Source of the DNA: Planctomycetota bacterium
Lineage (GTDB): Bacteria > Planctomycetota > UBA1135 > GCA-002686595
DNA length: 64,000 bases
NCBI GenBank assembly: GCA_002686265.1
Contig: NZBA01000050.1
Coordinates: 124,001-188,000 of the forward strand
Reading direction: 5' to 3'
Shown: positions 47,104 through 56,808 of the stretch, one piece after another
Position numbering within the stretch: the first letter of the stretch is position 1
Layout of the letters: the number at the start of each line of letters is the position of its first letter
Notes under the pieces: model-generated
The model's input: the letters and a program-made list of their open reading frames with translations, nothing else
Told to the model about the DNA's origin: nothing
Database searches by the model: none
Translations under genes and position numbers: made by a program

Positions 47104-49200
47104 ATGATGAAGAAGCTACTTCTCCTCGGCGCCTTGCTCACCGCTGGCGCCCTCGGCCTCCAAGAGACCTCTCAGGGGCACGGCGGGACCTACCGCGGTC
47201 CCGGTGACACCGTCCCCCCCGGCGGCGGCGGAGGCGGCGGCGGCGGCGGCCCCGCCACTCCCGGGCCTGCCGGGCCCGCCACCCCGGGCCCCTCGGGCCC
47301 CTCGACTCCCGGTCCGGCCTCTCCCGGCACTCCAGGCGGTGCGGGCCCCTCGCGGCCCTCGACCGGCGGTGGCGCCCAGAGCGGCCCCGACCTCACGGTC
47401 TGGCAGTTCTGGTGGGGCTTCAACAAGGACCCCTACCTGAACCTCAAGGCCCACATCCACTCGGCCAGCACCCTCACGGGCAGCGACGAGTTTTTCCTCG
47501 GCCAAGGGCAGCAGACATCCGCCAAGGACAACCTGAGACCGTCCGAGGAGACGATCCGCCAGAAGGTCGTGCCGGCTCTGCTCGACGCCCTCGACAAGGA
47601 AACCAACAACGACATCGTCACCGCCTGCCTGATGGCCCTGGCCAAGATCGGCGATGCGGAGTCCGAGGACGGCGTTTCGAAGTTCGAGCAGGTGATCCGA
47701 CCCTACCTGAACGACGCCAACCAGGAGATCAAGGAGACGGCCGCCCTGACCCTGGGGATCCTGGCCAATCCAGCGTCCACCGAGACCCTCCTGGGCATCA
47801 TGAACGACATGCCCGACGCCCGGGTGCTGACCGGTGACGAGGGCGGGATCAACTACCGCACGCGCGCCTTCGCCGCCTACGGCTTGGGGTTGATCGGCAA
47901 CCGCACCTCGGACCTCGAGACGCGGCGCGCGATCGTGCGCTCGTTGTGGGAGGTCCTCGAGTCCCCGCGCCAGTCCACTCGCGACGTCAAGGTCGGAGCG
48001 CTGATCGCCATGGGCCTCGTTCCGCTCGACATCGGTCCCGCCACGGCAGGGGGCGAAGCCGGCGCGGAAGACGAGCTGACCGTCGCGGACTGGTCCCGCA
48101 AGGAACAGATCGAGTATCTGGTCGAGTTCTTCCTGGCTGACGGGGAGAAGAACAAGCACTACCTGGTGCGTGCCCACGCTCCCCACGCCATCGCGCTCCT
48201 GCTCGACGGCGCCCCGGAGCTCAAGAGCGCCGTGGTCGAGGCTCTCGCGCCGTTCGTGCGCAAGCGCGCTCCTGGCCAGGCTGAGCTGCGACAGAGCTGC
48301 ACCCTGGCCTTCGGCCAGATCGGAGACCTCGACGCGGACCCCGAGGACAAGAAGATCCGCGCAGCCCTGATCGAGGCATCGGGCAACAGTGACGTCCAAA
48401 CCAAGAACTACAGCATGATCTCCGCCGGGCAAGTCGGCGGGCGCCCCGGAACCGGGGACACGCCCCTGGCCGGCGAGAAGGAGCTGCGTGCGCACCTGAT
48501 GAAGCAGCTCTCGCGCGGCAAGAGCCAGCTCAAGCCTTGGGCCGGCCTCGCGATCGGCGTCATGGAGCGTTCCCTTCTGGACAAGGGACAGACTCCCTCT
48601 TCGGACGCCCTCGGTGCCCTGCGCATCAAGCTGCGCGAGGAAGGAGCCCCCTCCCAGGTCGGCGCCTACGCCATCGGCCTGGGTATCGCCCGCGACAACG
48701 AGTCGGCCTCCCTGCTGCTCGAGAAGCTGGACCGCATCTCGCAAGATGAGCCGCGCGGCGACATCGCCGTGGCCCTCGGCTTGATGAACGCCGCCGAGGC
48801 GATCGAGCCGATCCAGAAGATCGTGCAGGCCTCCAAGTACCGCTCCGACCTGCTCAAGAGCGCGGCTATCTCCCTGGGACTGCTGGGAGACAAGAACGCC
48901 GTGCCCGAGCTGACGAGCATGCTGCGCAACGAGGCCAAGACCCTCTCGACCCAGGCGGCGATCGCCTCGGCCCTGGGGTTCATCGGTGATTCGCGCTCCA
49001 TCGACCCTCTGGTCGAGATGCTCCAGAGCACGGATGTGACACCCAAGGCGCGCGCCTTCGCCGGCGTGGCCCTGGGCATCGTTGCGGACAAGGAGACCCT
49101 GCCCTGGAACTCCAAGATCTCCGTCGACATCAACTATCGGGCGAATACGACGACCCTGACCAGCGCCTCGGACGGTACCGGCGTGCTGGACATCCTCTAG
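47104..49200 (+). CDS. secreted HEAT-repeat protein with Gly/Pro-rich N-terminal linker
   Basis: Signal peptide MMKKLLLLGALLTAGALG; G-rich and (A/T/S)PGP-rich linker; many HEAT/PBS repeats (IKETAALTLGILANPASTETLLGIM...). Confidence 0.82.
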   Translation: MMKKLLLLGALLTAGALGLQETSQGHGGTYRGPGDTVPPGGGGGGGGGGPATPGPAGPATPGPSGPSTPGPASPGTPGGAGPSRPSTGGGAQSGPDLTVWQFWWGFNKDPYLNLKAHIHSASTLTGSDEFFLGQGQQTSAKDNLRPSEETIRQKVVPALLDALDKETNNDIVTACLMALAKIGDAESEDGVSKFEQVIRPYLNDANQEIKETAALTLGILANPASTETLLGIMNDMPDARVLTGDEGGINYRTRAFAAYGLGLIGNRTSDLETRRAIVRSLWEVLESPRQSTRDVKVGALIAMGLVPLDIGPATAGGEAGAEDELTVADWSRKEQIEYLVEFFLADGEKNKHYLVRAHAPHAIALLLDGAPELKSAVVEALAPFVRKRAPGQAELRQSCTLAFGQIGDLDADPEDKKIRAALIEASGNSDVQTKNYSMISAGQVGGRPGTGDTPLAGEKELRAHLMKQLSRGKSQLKPWAGLAIGVMERSLLDKGQTPSSDALGALRIKLREEGAPSQVGAYAIGLGIARDNESASLLLEKLDRISQDEPRGDIAVALGLMNAAEAIEPIQKIVQASKYRSDLLKSAAISLGLLGDKNAVPELTSMLRNEAKTLSTQAAIASALGFIGDSRSIDPLVEMLQSTDVTPKARAFAGVALGIVADKETLPWNSKISVDINYRANTTTLTSASDGTGVLDIL

Positions 49201-49220
49201 CGTTCCGGCCCTCCGCCGAC

Positions 49221-49274
49221 CCGCGCGCAGGGCGCGCGGGAGAGCCCGCCCCGGCCCCATGGGCCGGGGCGGGC
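49221..49274 (+). terminator. tandem GC-rich hairpins downstream of the HEAT-repeat gene
   Basis: CCGCGCGC-agg-GCGCGCGG (49221-49239), then perfect 14-bp GCCCGCCCCGGCCC-cat-GGGCCGGGGCGGGC (49244-49274). Confidence 0.65.
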
Positions 49275-49415
49275 CTGTTTCCGGCCCCCCGGAAGGGAGG
49301 CGAAGAAAAACTGGAGGCGACGGGCTGCGGGATTCCAGGCCCAGGCGTAGACTCTGGCTACCGCCAACCTTCTCGATTGCGGGAAGAGCCTGGGGCCGAC
49401 AATGCCTCAGACACA

Positions 49416-49446
49416 CCGCCCGGTCGCTTCTAGAGCGGCCGGGCGG
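49416..49446 (-). terminator. hairpin at the convergent gene boundary
   Basis: CCGCCCGGTCGCT-TCTAG-AGCGGCCGGGCGG, 13-bp stem with one GT, 4 nt past the stop of the minus-strand ORF ending at 49450. Confidence 0.6.
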
Positions 49447-49449
49447 ATC

Positions 49450-50028
49450 TCATTGCGACGCGCCGGTTCGGGACGCGCCGGCAAGCCGCGTCCCCTCGCC
49501 TGAGCGGCCGTCCGGCGCTCGCCCGGCGAACAGGGCCCAGGCGGCCACCAGGGCGATGAGCGACGCGAGCCCCCCCGCGGTCCAGCGAGCCCGTGCCAAT
49601 GCCGTGGCGACGGCCCTGCGGCCGGCCTCTTGCCCGGTGACCTGGGCCTCGAGTCTGCCGAGGGTCGCCCTCCAAGAGCCTCGCCCCTCCGGGGGCAAGC
49701 CGGCGACGGCTTCGGAGAGCCCGGAGAGGTGCGCGCGTGCGGTGGCAGTCCGATGCAAGGTCAAGGCGACGAACACCGCCCGCTCCCACAGCCAGGGATC
49801 GCTCGGATAGAGCCGCACGCCCTCCAGGCCCGTGCGCAACGCTCCCTCGAGATCACCCGCGCTATGGAGGACGTGCAACTCGTTCTGCCAGCGCTCCAGG
49901 GTGTCGCCCCCCGCCCGGGTTTCCTCGAGCGCCTCGACGAAGCGTCCCTCGCTGACGAGTTGCACGAGGCCCTGGGGCAGCGAACCAGCGACGGTCATCA
50001 AGGTCATCCAACAGACCGGGAAGCTCAT
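49450..50028 (-). CDS. TPR-like hypothetical membrane protein
   Basis: LVSEGRFVEALEETRAGGDTLERWQNELHVLHSAGDLEGALRTGLEGVRLYPSDPWLWERAV plus C-terminal TM helix. Confidence 0.6.
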   Translation of the reverse strand: MSFPVCWMTLMTVAGSLPQGLVQLVSEGRFVEALEETRAGGDTLERWQNELHVLHSAGDLEGALRTGLEGVRLYPSDPWLWERAVFVALTLHRTATARAHLSGLSEAVAGLPPEGRGSWRATLGRLEAQVTGQEAGRRAVATALARARWTAGGLASLIALVAAWALFAGRAPDGRSGEGTRLAGASRTGASQ

Positions 50029-51662
50029 TCCGTTCCCTCTCCGCCAAGCGCGGCCGCGCGCCGCAAGGAAGCCCGCTGGAGAGACTCGATGCAGCTGCCG
50101 TCGTCGAACAACAACGGGCCGTCTCGGGGCCCCAAGATCTCCCAAGCTCCCGACAGGCGAAGGCGGGCGAGGGCTACCCGCAGCTCCGGGTGAGCGACCG
50201 CCGCCCACTCGTTCCCGTCGGGTCGCGGCAGAACCGCTCCACGCCGCGCGTAGAGCATCAGGTTTCGGGAGAAGGGCACGCGGACGGAGAGCACTTCAGA
50301 ACCAAAGCCCTGCGCCAAGCTGGCACCCAGGGCGCGCACCACAGGGTCGTCAAGGCCGAACCCGCCGACGTTGACGGAGACCCAGCCTCCCTCGTTCAGG
50401 CGCCCGTGGACTTCGCGGAAGAACTCGACCGTGCACAGGTGGGGGGGGAACTCGGTCTGGTTGGTGTAGGTGTCGAGGACGACCTGATCGAAGGTCACGG
50501 GAGCCAGGGCACGCAGGGCGCAGCGTGCGTCCCAGCCGGCGAGGATCCGCCGTGAGGGCCCGTCTTCGGCCAACTCCATGTGGCGCCGGCCGAGGGCTAT
50601 CACCTGCGGATCGATCTCGACGCCGACGGTCTCGAGCCGCACCCCCCCAGGCAGGCAACCATCGAGGACTCGCCAACCGGAACCGGCCCCCAGCCCCAGG
50701 ACCAGGACGCTCCAGGTCTCACGCGCCCCCCCCCACCAGGCCGGGGGAGCGAAGTAGTCGTAGTAGTGTCCGTCCCCCATCAAGCCGAGCTCGGCCTGCC
50801 ATACTGATTGGAAGGAGTCGAAGCCCTCGTTGACCTGCAGGATGCGGCGCCGAGGGCCCTCGCCCACGGTCTCCACGACCCGCACGAGTTGGTAAGGCGA
50901 CTGCACCTCCTCCAGAAGGCGTAGCCCTGCGCCGAGGGCGACCGAGCGCGGCGCAATGGCGGCCGCCCCGGCGAGGGCGAGCAGGAGCAGGGAGGGGGTC
51001 CCCCACCCCGCGCCCCCACCCCGGCGCCCGAGCAAGAGGCAGGCGAGGCCCAGAAGCGCCAAGAGGACCGCCACTCCAAGGAAGGTAGCCCGCAGGCCCA
51101 GGCGCGGGAGCAGCACGTGGGTCGTCCCGAAAGTCCCCAGGAGGCTTCCCAAGGTCCCGGCGCACAGCACCAAGCCCCCCGCGGTTCCAGCGTGGATCCC
51201 GCGGCGCTCGCTGATCCACTCGACGACGAGGGGACTCACGCAGCCCAGGACTGCCGCGGGCGGCAGAAAAAGGAGCAGAGAGGAAGCCAGGCTGCCCCAA
51301 TGGACCAACACCGCGGCGCGGTCGAGGGTCACCCCCTCAGGCAGGAACCAGGCGGCGACAGCGGGGGCGGCGACCGGCAACCAAGCAGTGCAAAGGGCCC
51401 CCGAGAGCAGTGCCAGAGCCAGGGGGCGCTCGGGGCGCCCCCTGGAAGCCAGGCGCGCGCCGAGGGCGTAGCCGAGGGCCAGAGCCAACAGGACCACGCC
51501 GATCACGTTGGTCCAGACGCCCTGACTCGCTCCGAACCAAGGGGCGAGCAACCGCACCGCGCTGAGCTCGACCACCATGGTCCCCCCGCCAGCCCAGAAG
51601 GCGATACCCAAGGGCCACAGCCCGCCCGCAGGAGGGGCGGCCGGCGCGCCGCCGCCGCTCAC
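50025..51662 (-). CDS. fused membrane (MFS-like) / spermidine synthase-like protein
   Basis: N-terminal TM helices (GGGTMVVELSAVRLLAPWFGASQGVWTNVIGVVLLALALGY); C-terminal SpeE-like domain (VLVLGLGAGSGWRVLDGCL, VEIDPQVIALGRRHM, FDQVVLDTYTNQTEFPPHLCTVEFF). Confidence 0.83.
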   Translation of the reverse strand: MSGGGAPAAPPAGGLWPLGIAFWAGGGTMVVELSAVRLLAPWFGASQGVWTNVIGVVLLALALGYALGARLASRGRPERPLALALLSGALCTAWLPVAAPAVAAWFLPEGVTLDRAAVLVHWGSLASSLLLFLPPAAVLGCVSPLVVEWISERRGIHAGTAGGLVLCAGTLGSLLGTFGTTHVLLPRLGLRATFLGVAVLLALLGLACLLLGRRGGGAGWGTPSLLLLALAGAAAIAPRSVALGAGLRLLEEVQSPYQLVRVVETVGEGPRRRILQVNEGFDSFQSVWQAELGLMGDGHYYDYFAPPAWWGGARETWSVLVLGLGAGSGWRVLDGCLPGGVRLETVGVEIDPQVIALGRRHMELAEDGPSRRILAGWDARCALRALAPVTFDQVVLDTYTNQTEFPPHLCTVEFFREVHGRLNEGGWVSVNVGGFGLDDPVVRALGASLAQGFGSEVLSVRVPFSRNLMLYARRGAVLPRPDGNEWAAVAHPELRVALARLRLSGAWEILGPRDGPLLFDDGSCIESLQRASLRRAAALGGEGTE

Positions 51663-51726
51663 GGTCCGCCCCCCCTCGAGGCCTGGGACGCCCGCGGCTG
51701 GCCGCCCGCCGGATCGAGAGGCACGC

Positions 51727-53022
51727 CTACTCCCCAGCGCTGGGGAGGTCGTAGGCCTTGGAAGCCGTATAGAGCTTCCCCGGATCGTTGCGCGTGCTGT
51801 AGATCATCTGCAGGGTCGTCGTGAGGTTGCGCGGCAGAAGGTCCTCGCTCTCCGCACCGTTACAGATCACCTTCACTGGCCGACTGAGGTCCACCAGGAC
51901 GTCGTTGAAGGACAGGGTGACCGAGGCGATGCCCGTCGCCTCGATCACGACCGTATTGGACTCTCGGTCGATGCGGGCCGCGAGGCGTGCCTCGACCGAG
52001 CCGTCGTGGGGGGGGATTTCGACCCAGTAGGCCTTGTTCGGAAAGGGGGCGCCGGGGCGCAGCAGCACCTCGCTCGGGTTCGAATCGCGCCTGGTGCCCT
52101 CGATCCAGGCCCAGACATGATCCGCCGTGGCGTCGGGCTGTACGGTGCAGTTCTCGATTCCCGCGTCCTTCAACTCCTCCGCGTAGGCCGAGGCCCGCTG
52201 CCCTCCGCCGGCGAAGAAGGTCGGCAGGTTGCGGAAATTCTCAACCGCCACCTCCGCTGCATCCCCGGTGCGCCCGACCACACCGGCGAAGCGATCGGGG
52301 AACATGGCGGCGATCGACATCCCCGCCGCAACCCCCAGCCCGCGCCCGGCGATGAAAACCCGGTCGTAATCGATGGCGTAGCTCTGGCTCACGGACTTGA
52401 AGACGCTCAGGAGGATCCCCACGCCGCCGGGCTTCCCCTCGGACCCGATCACCGTCCAGGCCTCCACGTCCTCGGGCAAGGGCAATCCGACGAGGATGGC
52501 GGCATCCTTGAGCGCAGGCTGTTGTAGCCAACGCTCGATCAGGTGATCGCTGGGTCGCTCCCCCTCCTCGGGGATGCACAGGATCAGAGGGTAGGCCTGG
52601 CGCGCGTTGTACTTGGCCGGCGCGTGGAACGCGTATTCGACCGTGTAGTCGGGGCCGTAGAAAGGGATCGGTTCGGTCTCCACGGAGACGACCTTGCCCT
52701 TCTTCACGCCTCGCACCTTCGAGTACTTGTAGGACTGCCAGAGCGCCTGTCCGAGGTCTTCGGTCAGGTTCAGGCCCAGGGGATCGAGTCCCCCCGCCAC
52801 GCGCTTCTTGCCCCACTTCTCGAGGGCCTTGCGCAAGTCCTCCTCGGCCTCGGTCTGGCCCTTGCGAGCCAGCTTGGCGGCGACACAGTCCGCGATCTTG
52901 GAACCCACCTTGCCATGCTCGCTGGAGCTCAACAGCTCCTCGGTGCCCGCCGGGCGGAGTGCATGGGCAAGGGGCAGTCCGCCCAAGAGCAGGGCACACA
53001 CGATCGGAAGGGTCTTGGGCAT
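51727..53022 (-). CDS. secreted alpha/beta-hydrolase (PHB depolymerase/esterase-like)
   Basis: Signal peptide; YNARQAYPLILCIPEEGERPSDH, DYDRVFIAGRGLGVAAGMSIAAMFPDRFAGVVGRTG. Confidence 0.65.
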   Translation of the reverse strand: MPKTLPIVCALLLGGLPLAHALRPAGTEELLSSSEHGKVGSKIADCVAAKLARKGQTEAEEDLRKALEKWGKKRVAGGLDPLGLNLTEDLGQALWQSYKYSKVRGVKKGKVVSVETEPIPFYGPDYTVEYAFHAPAKYNARQAYPLILCIPEEGERPSDHLIERWLQQPALKDAAILVGLPLPEDVEAWTVIGSEGKPGGVGILLSVFKSVSQSYAIDYDRVFIAGRGLGVAAGMSIAAMFPDRFAGVVGRTGDAAEVAVENFRNLPTFFAGGGQRASAYAEELKDAGIENCTVQPDATADHVWAWIEGTRRDSNPSEVLLRPGAPFPNKAYWVEIPPHDGSVEARLAARIDRESNTVVIEATGIASVTLSFNDVLVDLSRPVKVICNGAESEDLLPRNLTTTLQMIYSTRNDPGKLYTASKAYDLPSAGE

Positions 53023-53027
53023 GCCTC

Positions 53028-53912
53028 TCATCTATCTCGGCTGGATGGGTCGGTGACAGTGGTAAGGGGATCGGGGAGGCCGGTTTCCTGGCCAGCCAAC
53101 ATGCTAAGGCCCCAGCCGCGCAGGGCCCAGGGGCGGGGCGGCACGGCGCGCGCGCCCTCCCGGAACAGGGCCCGGGCGCGCAGGGAGCGCCCGTGCGCCA
53201 GGGCGCGCTGCCCCAAGACGACCGCCGCGCTGGGCGAGCCCTGGACGAGGGCGAGCCCGAGGTCGGCCCGCGCCAGCTCCCACTCGCCCGCCCCCAGAGC
53301 CAACAGGCCGCGGTCGTCATACAGAGCCAGGCGCACCGCCGGATCGCCCTCGCGAGCGAGCTGTTCGCTCAGCACCGCGCGGCCCTCGCCGGCGCGGCCC
53401 AAGCGCCCCAGGATGCGGCCCAGGTTCCCCGCGCTCCAAGGCGCCCGCGCGCGCTCGTGCAGGGCCTCTCCCAGGCGCAGGGCGTCGTCGGCGCGAAACA
53501 CCTCGGAGAGGGCTTGGAAACGCTCGTAGCCCAGGACCAAGCAACGGGCGAGGGCCGGCCCGTCGCAGACCTCGCCCACGGCCGCGAGCAGGGCGGCGTC
53601 GGCCGCCTCCCCAGGCGCGAGTGCGCGCGCCATGGGCCAGGCCTCGCCCGGGCTCAACACCAGCCGCCGGGGGGGAGCGACGGGTGCCGGGCGGCCACCG
53701 GCCAAGCGCTCGAGGTGGAAGTGCAGGACAGCCTTGCGCAGGGGGTCCGTGCGGGCGGCGGCAAGGGACTCCAAGCGCAGGCTCTCCATCGCACGCGTGG
53801 GGCCCTCCTCCGTCGAGAGGGCCTCCAGCACCGACAGGCCGCTCCAGACCGCGTGCCAGTCTTCGTCGGCCCCGCCGCAGCAGAGGGTCCCCGCAACCAA
53901 GAGGCCGATCAC
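53028..53912 (-). CDS. TPR-like hypothetical protein
   Basis: Helical repeat pattern (ARCLVLGYERFQALSEVFRADDALRLGEALHERARAPWSAGNLGRILGRLGRAGEGRAVL); GTG start overlapping purM stop. Confidence 0.6.
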   Translation of the reverse strand: MIGLLVAGTLCCGGADEDWHAVWSGLSVLEALSTEEGPTRAMESLRLESLAAARTDPLRKAVLHFHLERLAGGRPAPVAPPRRLVLSPGEAWPMARALAPGEAADAALLAAVGEVCDGPALARCLVLGYERFQALSEVFRADDALRLGEALHERARAPWSAGNLGRILGRLGRAGEGRAVLSEQLAREGDPAVRLALYDDRGLLALGAGEWELARADLGLALVQGSPSAAVVLGQRALAHGRSLRARALFREGARAVPPRPWALRGWGLSMLAGQETGLPDPLTTVTDPSSRDR

Positions 53913-54955
53913 TCTCCCGCCCAGACGACCGGGCCGGAGCCCTCCTCCACAGTCCCGATGACGGCCGTGCGCTCGCCGCGCTCGGCGAGCTCTCGAGCCA
54001 GGGCCTCGGCCTCGCCCGCGGCCACGACCGCCACCATCCCGATGCCCATGTTGAACACCTGGTAGGCCTCGTCGGCTTCGAGGGAGCCCCGCTCGCAGAG
54101 GAAGCGGAAGAGGCACCCGATGTCCCAGGCGCCGCGCTCGATGCGTGCATGGTGCTCGCCGAGCACGCGGGGCAGGTTGTCTCGCAGCCCGCCGCCGGTG
54201 ATGTGGGCCAGTGCGTGGACGCGGTCTTCGGTCAGGGCCGGCCACAGAGAATCGAGGTATGAGCGATGGGGAGCCAGAAGGGCCTCGCCCACGCTCTTCC
54301 CTTCCAATTCGGCGGGCCGGTCCTCCACTTCGAGCCCCTCGCGTTCGAAGAGGATCTTGCGCGCCAGGGAGTAGCCGTTGGTGTGCAAGCCATCGCTGCC
54401 CAGGCCGAGCAGAACATCGCCGGCGCGCACGCGGCTCCCGTCGAGCAGGCGCTCGCGCGCCACCGAGCCCACGATGAAACCCACCAGGTCGAAGTCGCCC
54501 TCTCGGTACAGGCCCGGCATCTCGGCCGTCTCCCCGCCGAGAAGCGCCAGGCCGTTGTCCGCGCAGGCTGCCGCGCAGCCGCCGATCAACGCCGAGACGA
54601 CCTCCGGCGCGAGCTTGCCGGTCCCCACGTAGTCCATGAAGAACAACGGCCGCGCCCCCTGTACGAGAATGTCGTTGATGCAATGCTGTACCAGGTCACG
54701 CCCAACGGTGCCGTACACGCCGCAGCGCACGGCGACCTCCAGCTTCGTGCCGGCCCCGTCGGCGCTGGCCACGATCACCTCGCCCTCGGCGCCAGCCCGC
54801 GCGAGGTCGAACAGACCACCGAAGGAGCCCACGTCACCGATGACACCGGGCGTGAAGCTGGCGCGGATGGACTCGCGCGCGCGTGCCAGCGCCTCGTCCT
54901 GGGCTGCGATGTCGACGCCCGCGTCGCGGTAGTTCAGAGAGGTCTTCTCGGTCAC
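53909..54955 (-). CDS. purM: phosphoribosylformylglycinamidine cyclo-ligase
   Basis: YRDAGVDIAAQDEAL, ADGAGTKLEVA, HCINDILVQGARPLFFMDYVGTGKL, LGGETAEMPGLY, HITGGGLRDNLPRVL. Confidence 0.97.
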   Translation of the reverse strand: MTEKTSLNYRDAGVDIAAQDEALARARESIRASFTPGVIGDVGSFGGLFDLARAGAEGEVIVASADGAGTKLEVAVRCGVYGTVGRDLVQHCINDILVQGARPLFFMDYVGTGKLAPEVVSALIGGCAAACADNGLALLGGETAEMPGLYREGDFDLVGFIVGSVARERLLDGSRVRAGDVLLGLGSDGLHTNGYSLARKILFEREGLEVEDRPAELEGKSVGEALLAPHRSYLDSLWPALTEDRVHALAHITGGGLRDNLPRVLGEHHARIERGAWDIGCLFRFLCERGSLEADEAYQVFNMGIGMVAVVAAGEAEALARELAERGERTAVIGTVEEGSGPVVWAGE

Positions 54956-54993
54956 GGAACGGCCTGGTTTGGGATCGGAGAATCGCGGGCGAT

Positions 54994-55530
54994 TCAGGAG
55001 CGGGGTGCCAGCTCGTGGTGCAGATCCCCGCCCGCCATCAAGCGGCCCAGGATACGCGGCCCGTTGTCGAACCCCAACTCCCCCGGCAACTCATCGAGGC
55101 CGAACCAGGCGGCCTCGGCGGCGTCGTGGCCCGGACGGGGCGCTCCGCCGGCGGAGCGACACAGGTAGACCGCGACGTTGGCCGGCTTGCGCGCGTCGTC
55201 GGGTACGTGGATCAGGTCCACCAGGCGCACGACCCTCACGTCGATCGCCGTCTCCTCGCGGACCTCACGGACCACGGCGGCCGGAGGATCCTCGTCCGCC
55301 TCCTGGTAGCCGGCGGGGATCGCCCAGAGGCCCTTGAAGGGCTCGATCGCCCGCCGCACGAGCAGAACCCGGCCGTCCGGGTCGAGCACCAGGCCGGCCG
55401 AGGCGCTGGCCGGATTCTCGTAGAGCACGAATCGGCACTCCAGGCAGCGCGGGCGGGGTCGTCCGCCGACCTCCCGTATGGCGAGCGCCGAGGAGCAGAG
55501 CGGGCAGAAGCGCGCTCGACGGGACCACAT
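54994..55530 (-). CDS. NUDIX hydrolase with N-terminal zinc ribbon
   Basis: CPLCSSALAIREVGGRPRPRCLECRF; Nudix box GYQEADEDPPAAVVREVREETAIDV. Confidence 0.9.
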   Translation of the reverse strand: MWSRRARFCPLCSSALAIREVGGRPRPRCLECRFVLYENPASASAGLVLDPDGRVLLVRRAIEPFKGLWAIPAGYQEADEDPPAAVVREVREETAIDVRVVRLVDLIHVPDDARKPANVAVYLCRSAGGAPRPGHDAAEAAWFGLDELPGELGFDNGPRILGRLMAGGDLHHELAPRS

Positions 55531-55646
55531 CCTAGTGCTCCCCCGCGAAGGGGATTTTCCCCGCCAACCCTCGCAAACTCGACTTCAAGGCCGCCTAAAC
55601 TTAGGCCCGGATCGCCCCCGGAGCAAACGGCCCCTCCCTCAGCCCC

Positions 55647-56801
55647 ATGAAACGCATTCTCGTCCTCGGCAGCACGGGCTCGATCGGCCTTCAGACCCTG
55701 GACCTCGTGCGTTCGCAGCCCGGCGCCTTCGAGGTCATCGGCCTCGCGGCCTGCTCCTCCTGGCGGGCCCTGCTCGAGCAGGCGCGCGAGTTCCGCCCCG
55801 CGCGCGTGGCCCTGAGCGACGAGGAAGCTGCCGATGCCCTACGCCCTCATCTGCCCGCGGAGACGGAACTGCTCTGCGGCCCCGAAGCCCTCGAGCGCCT
55901 CGTGCGCGAGAGTCGGTTCGAGACCTGCGTCCACGGCGTCGTCGGCGCTGCCGGCCTGGGGCCCTCGGTGGCGGTGCTCGAGGCCGGCCGCACCCTGGCT
56001 CTGGCGAACAAGGAATCCCTCGTCGTCGCCGGGCGCCACCTGATGGAGCTAGCCCGCGAGCACGACGCCACCCTCGTCCCCGTCGACAGCGAGCACAGCG
56101 CCATCTTCCAATGCCTACGCGGCGAGTCGATCGGTCGCGTGCGACGCATTCTGCTGACGGCCAGCGGTGGTCCCTTTCGACAGCTCTCGCCCCAAGACAT
56201 GGCCGAAGTCACGCCCGAGATGGCTCTCCGGCACCCGAACTGGGACATGGGCCCCCGCATCACCGTCGGCTCGGCGACCCTCATGAACAAGGCCCTGGAG
56301 GTGATCGAGGTCCACCACCTCTTCGGCCTGGGCCCCGAGCGCATCGAGGTCGTCATCCACCCACAGTCCATCGTCCACTCCATGGTCGAGTTCGTCGACG
56401 GTTCGGTCGTCGCCCAGATGGGGCCGCCCGACATGCGCGGCCCGATCCACTACGCGCTGCACCATCCCGACCGACGTTCGGCCGACCTCAAGGGCTTCGA
56501 CCTCGACCTCTTCCGACGCCTGGACTTCAGCGCCCCCGACCCGGCGCGCTTCCCGGCCCTCGAGCTCGGCTTCCGCTGCATCGAGGAGGGGGCCGACGCG
56601 GGCAGCGTCCTGAACGCCGCGGACGAGGTGGCCGTTGCCGCCTTCCTAGAGCGCGCAATCCCCTTCCCCGCCATCCCACGCATCAACGCGCTCGTCCTCG
56701 ATCAGCGCCCCGGCCTCGCGAGCTCCCTCGACGATCTGCTCGAATCCGACGCCCGCGCCCGCAAACTGGCGCGGCGGGAGATCGCCGCGCTCTCAGTCTG
56801 A
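55647..56801 (+). CDS. dxr: 1-deoxy-D-xylulose-5-phosphate reductoisomerase
   Basis: ILVLGSTGSIGLQTLDLV, ALANKESLVVAG, PVDSEHSAIFQCL, LTASGGPFR, MGPRITVGSATLMNKALEVIEVHHLF. Confidence 0.97.
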   Translation: MKRILVLGSTGSIGLQTLDLVRSQPGAFEVIGLAACSSWRALLEQAREFRPARVALSDEEAADALRPHLPAETELLCGPEALERLVRESRFETCVHGVVGAAGLGPSVAVLEAGRTLALANKESLVVAGRHLMELAREHDATLVPVDSEHSAIFQCLRGESIGRVRRILLTASGGPFRQLSPQDMAEVTPEMALRHPNWDMGPRITVGSATLMNKALEVIEVHHLFGLGPERIEVVIHPQSIVHSMVEFVDGSVVAQMGPPDMRGPIHYALHHPDRRSADLKGFDLDLFRRLDFSAPDPARFPALELGFRCIEEGADAGSVLNAADEVAVAAFLERAIPFPAIPRINALVLDQRPGLASSLDDLLESDARARKLARREIAALSV

Positions 56802-56808
56802 CCCCCCC

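Noticed and set aside
47209-47370. Gly/Pro-rich repeat tract as a mobile or tandem-repeat element
   Set aside because: It is an in-frame low-complexity linker of the HEAT-repeat protein, not an independent repeat array.
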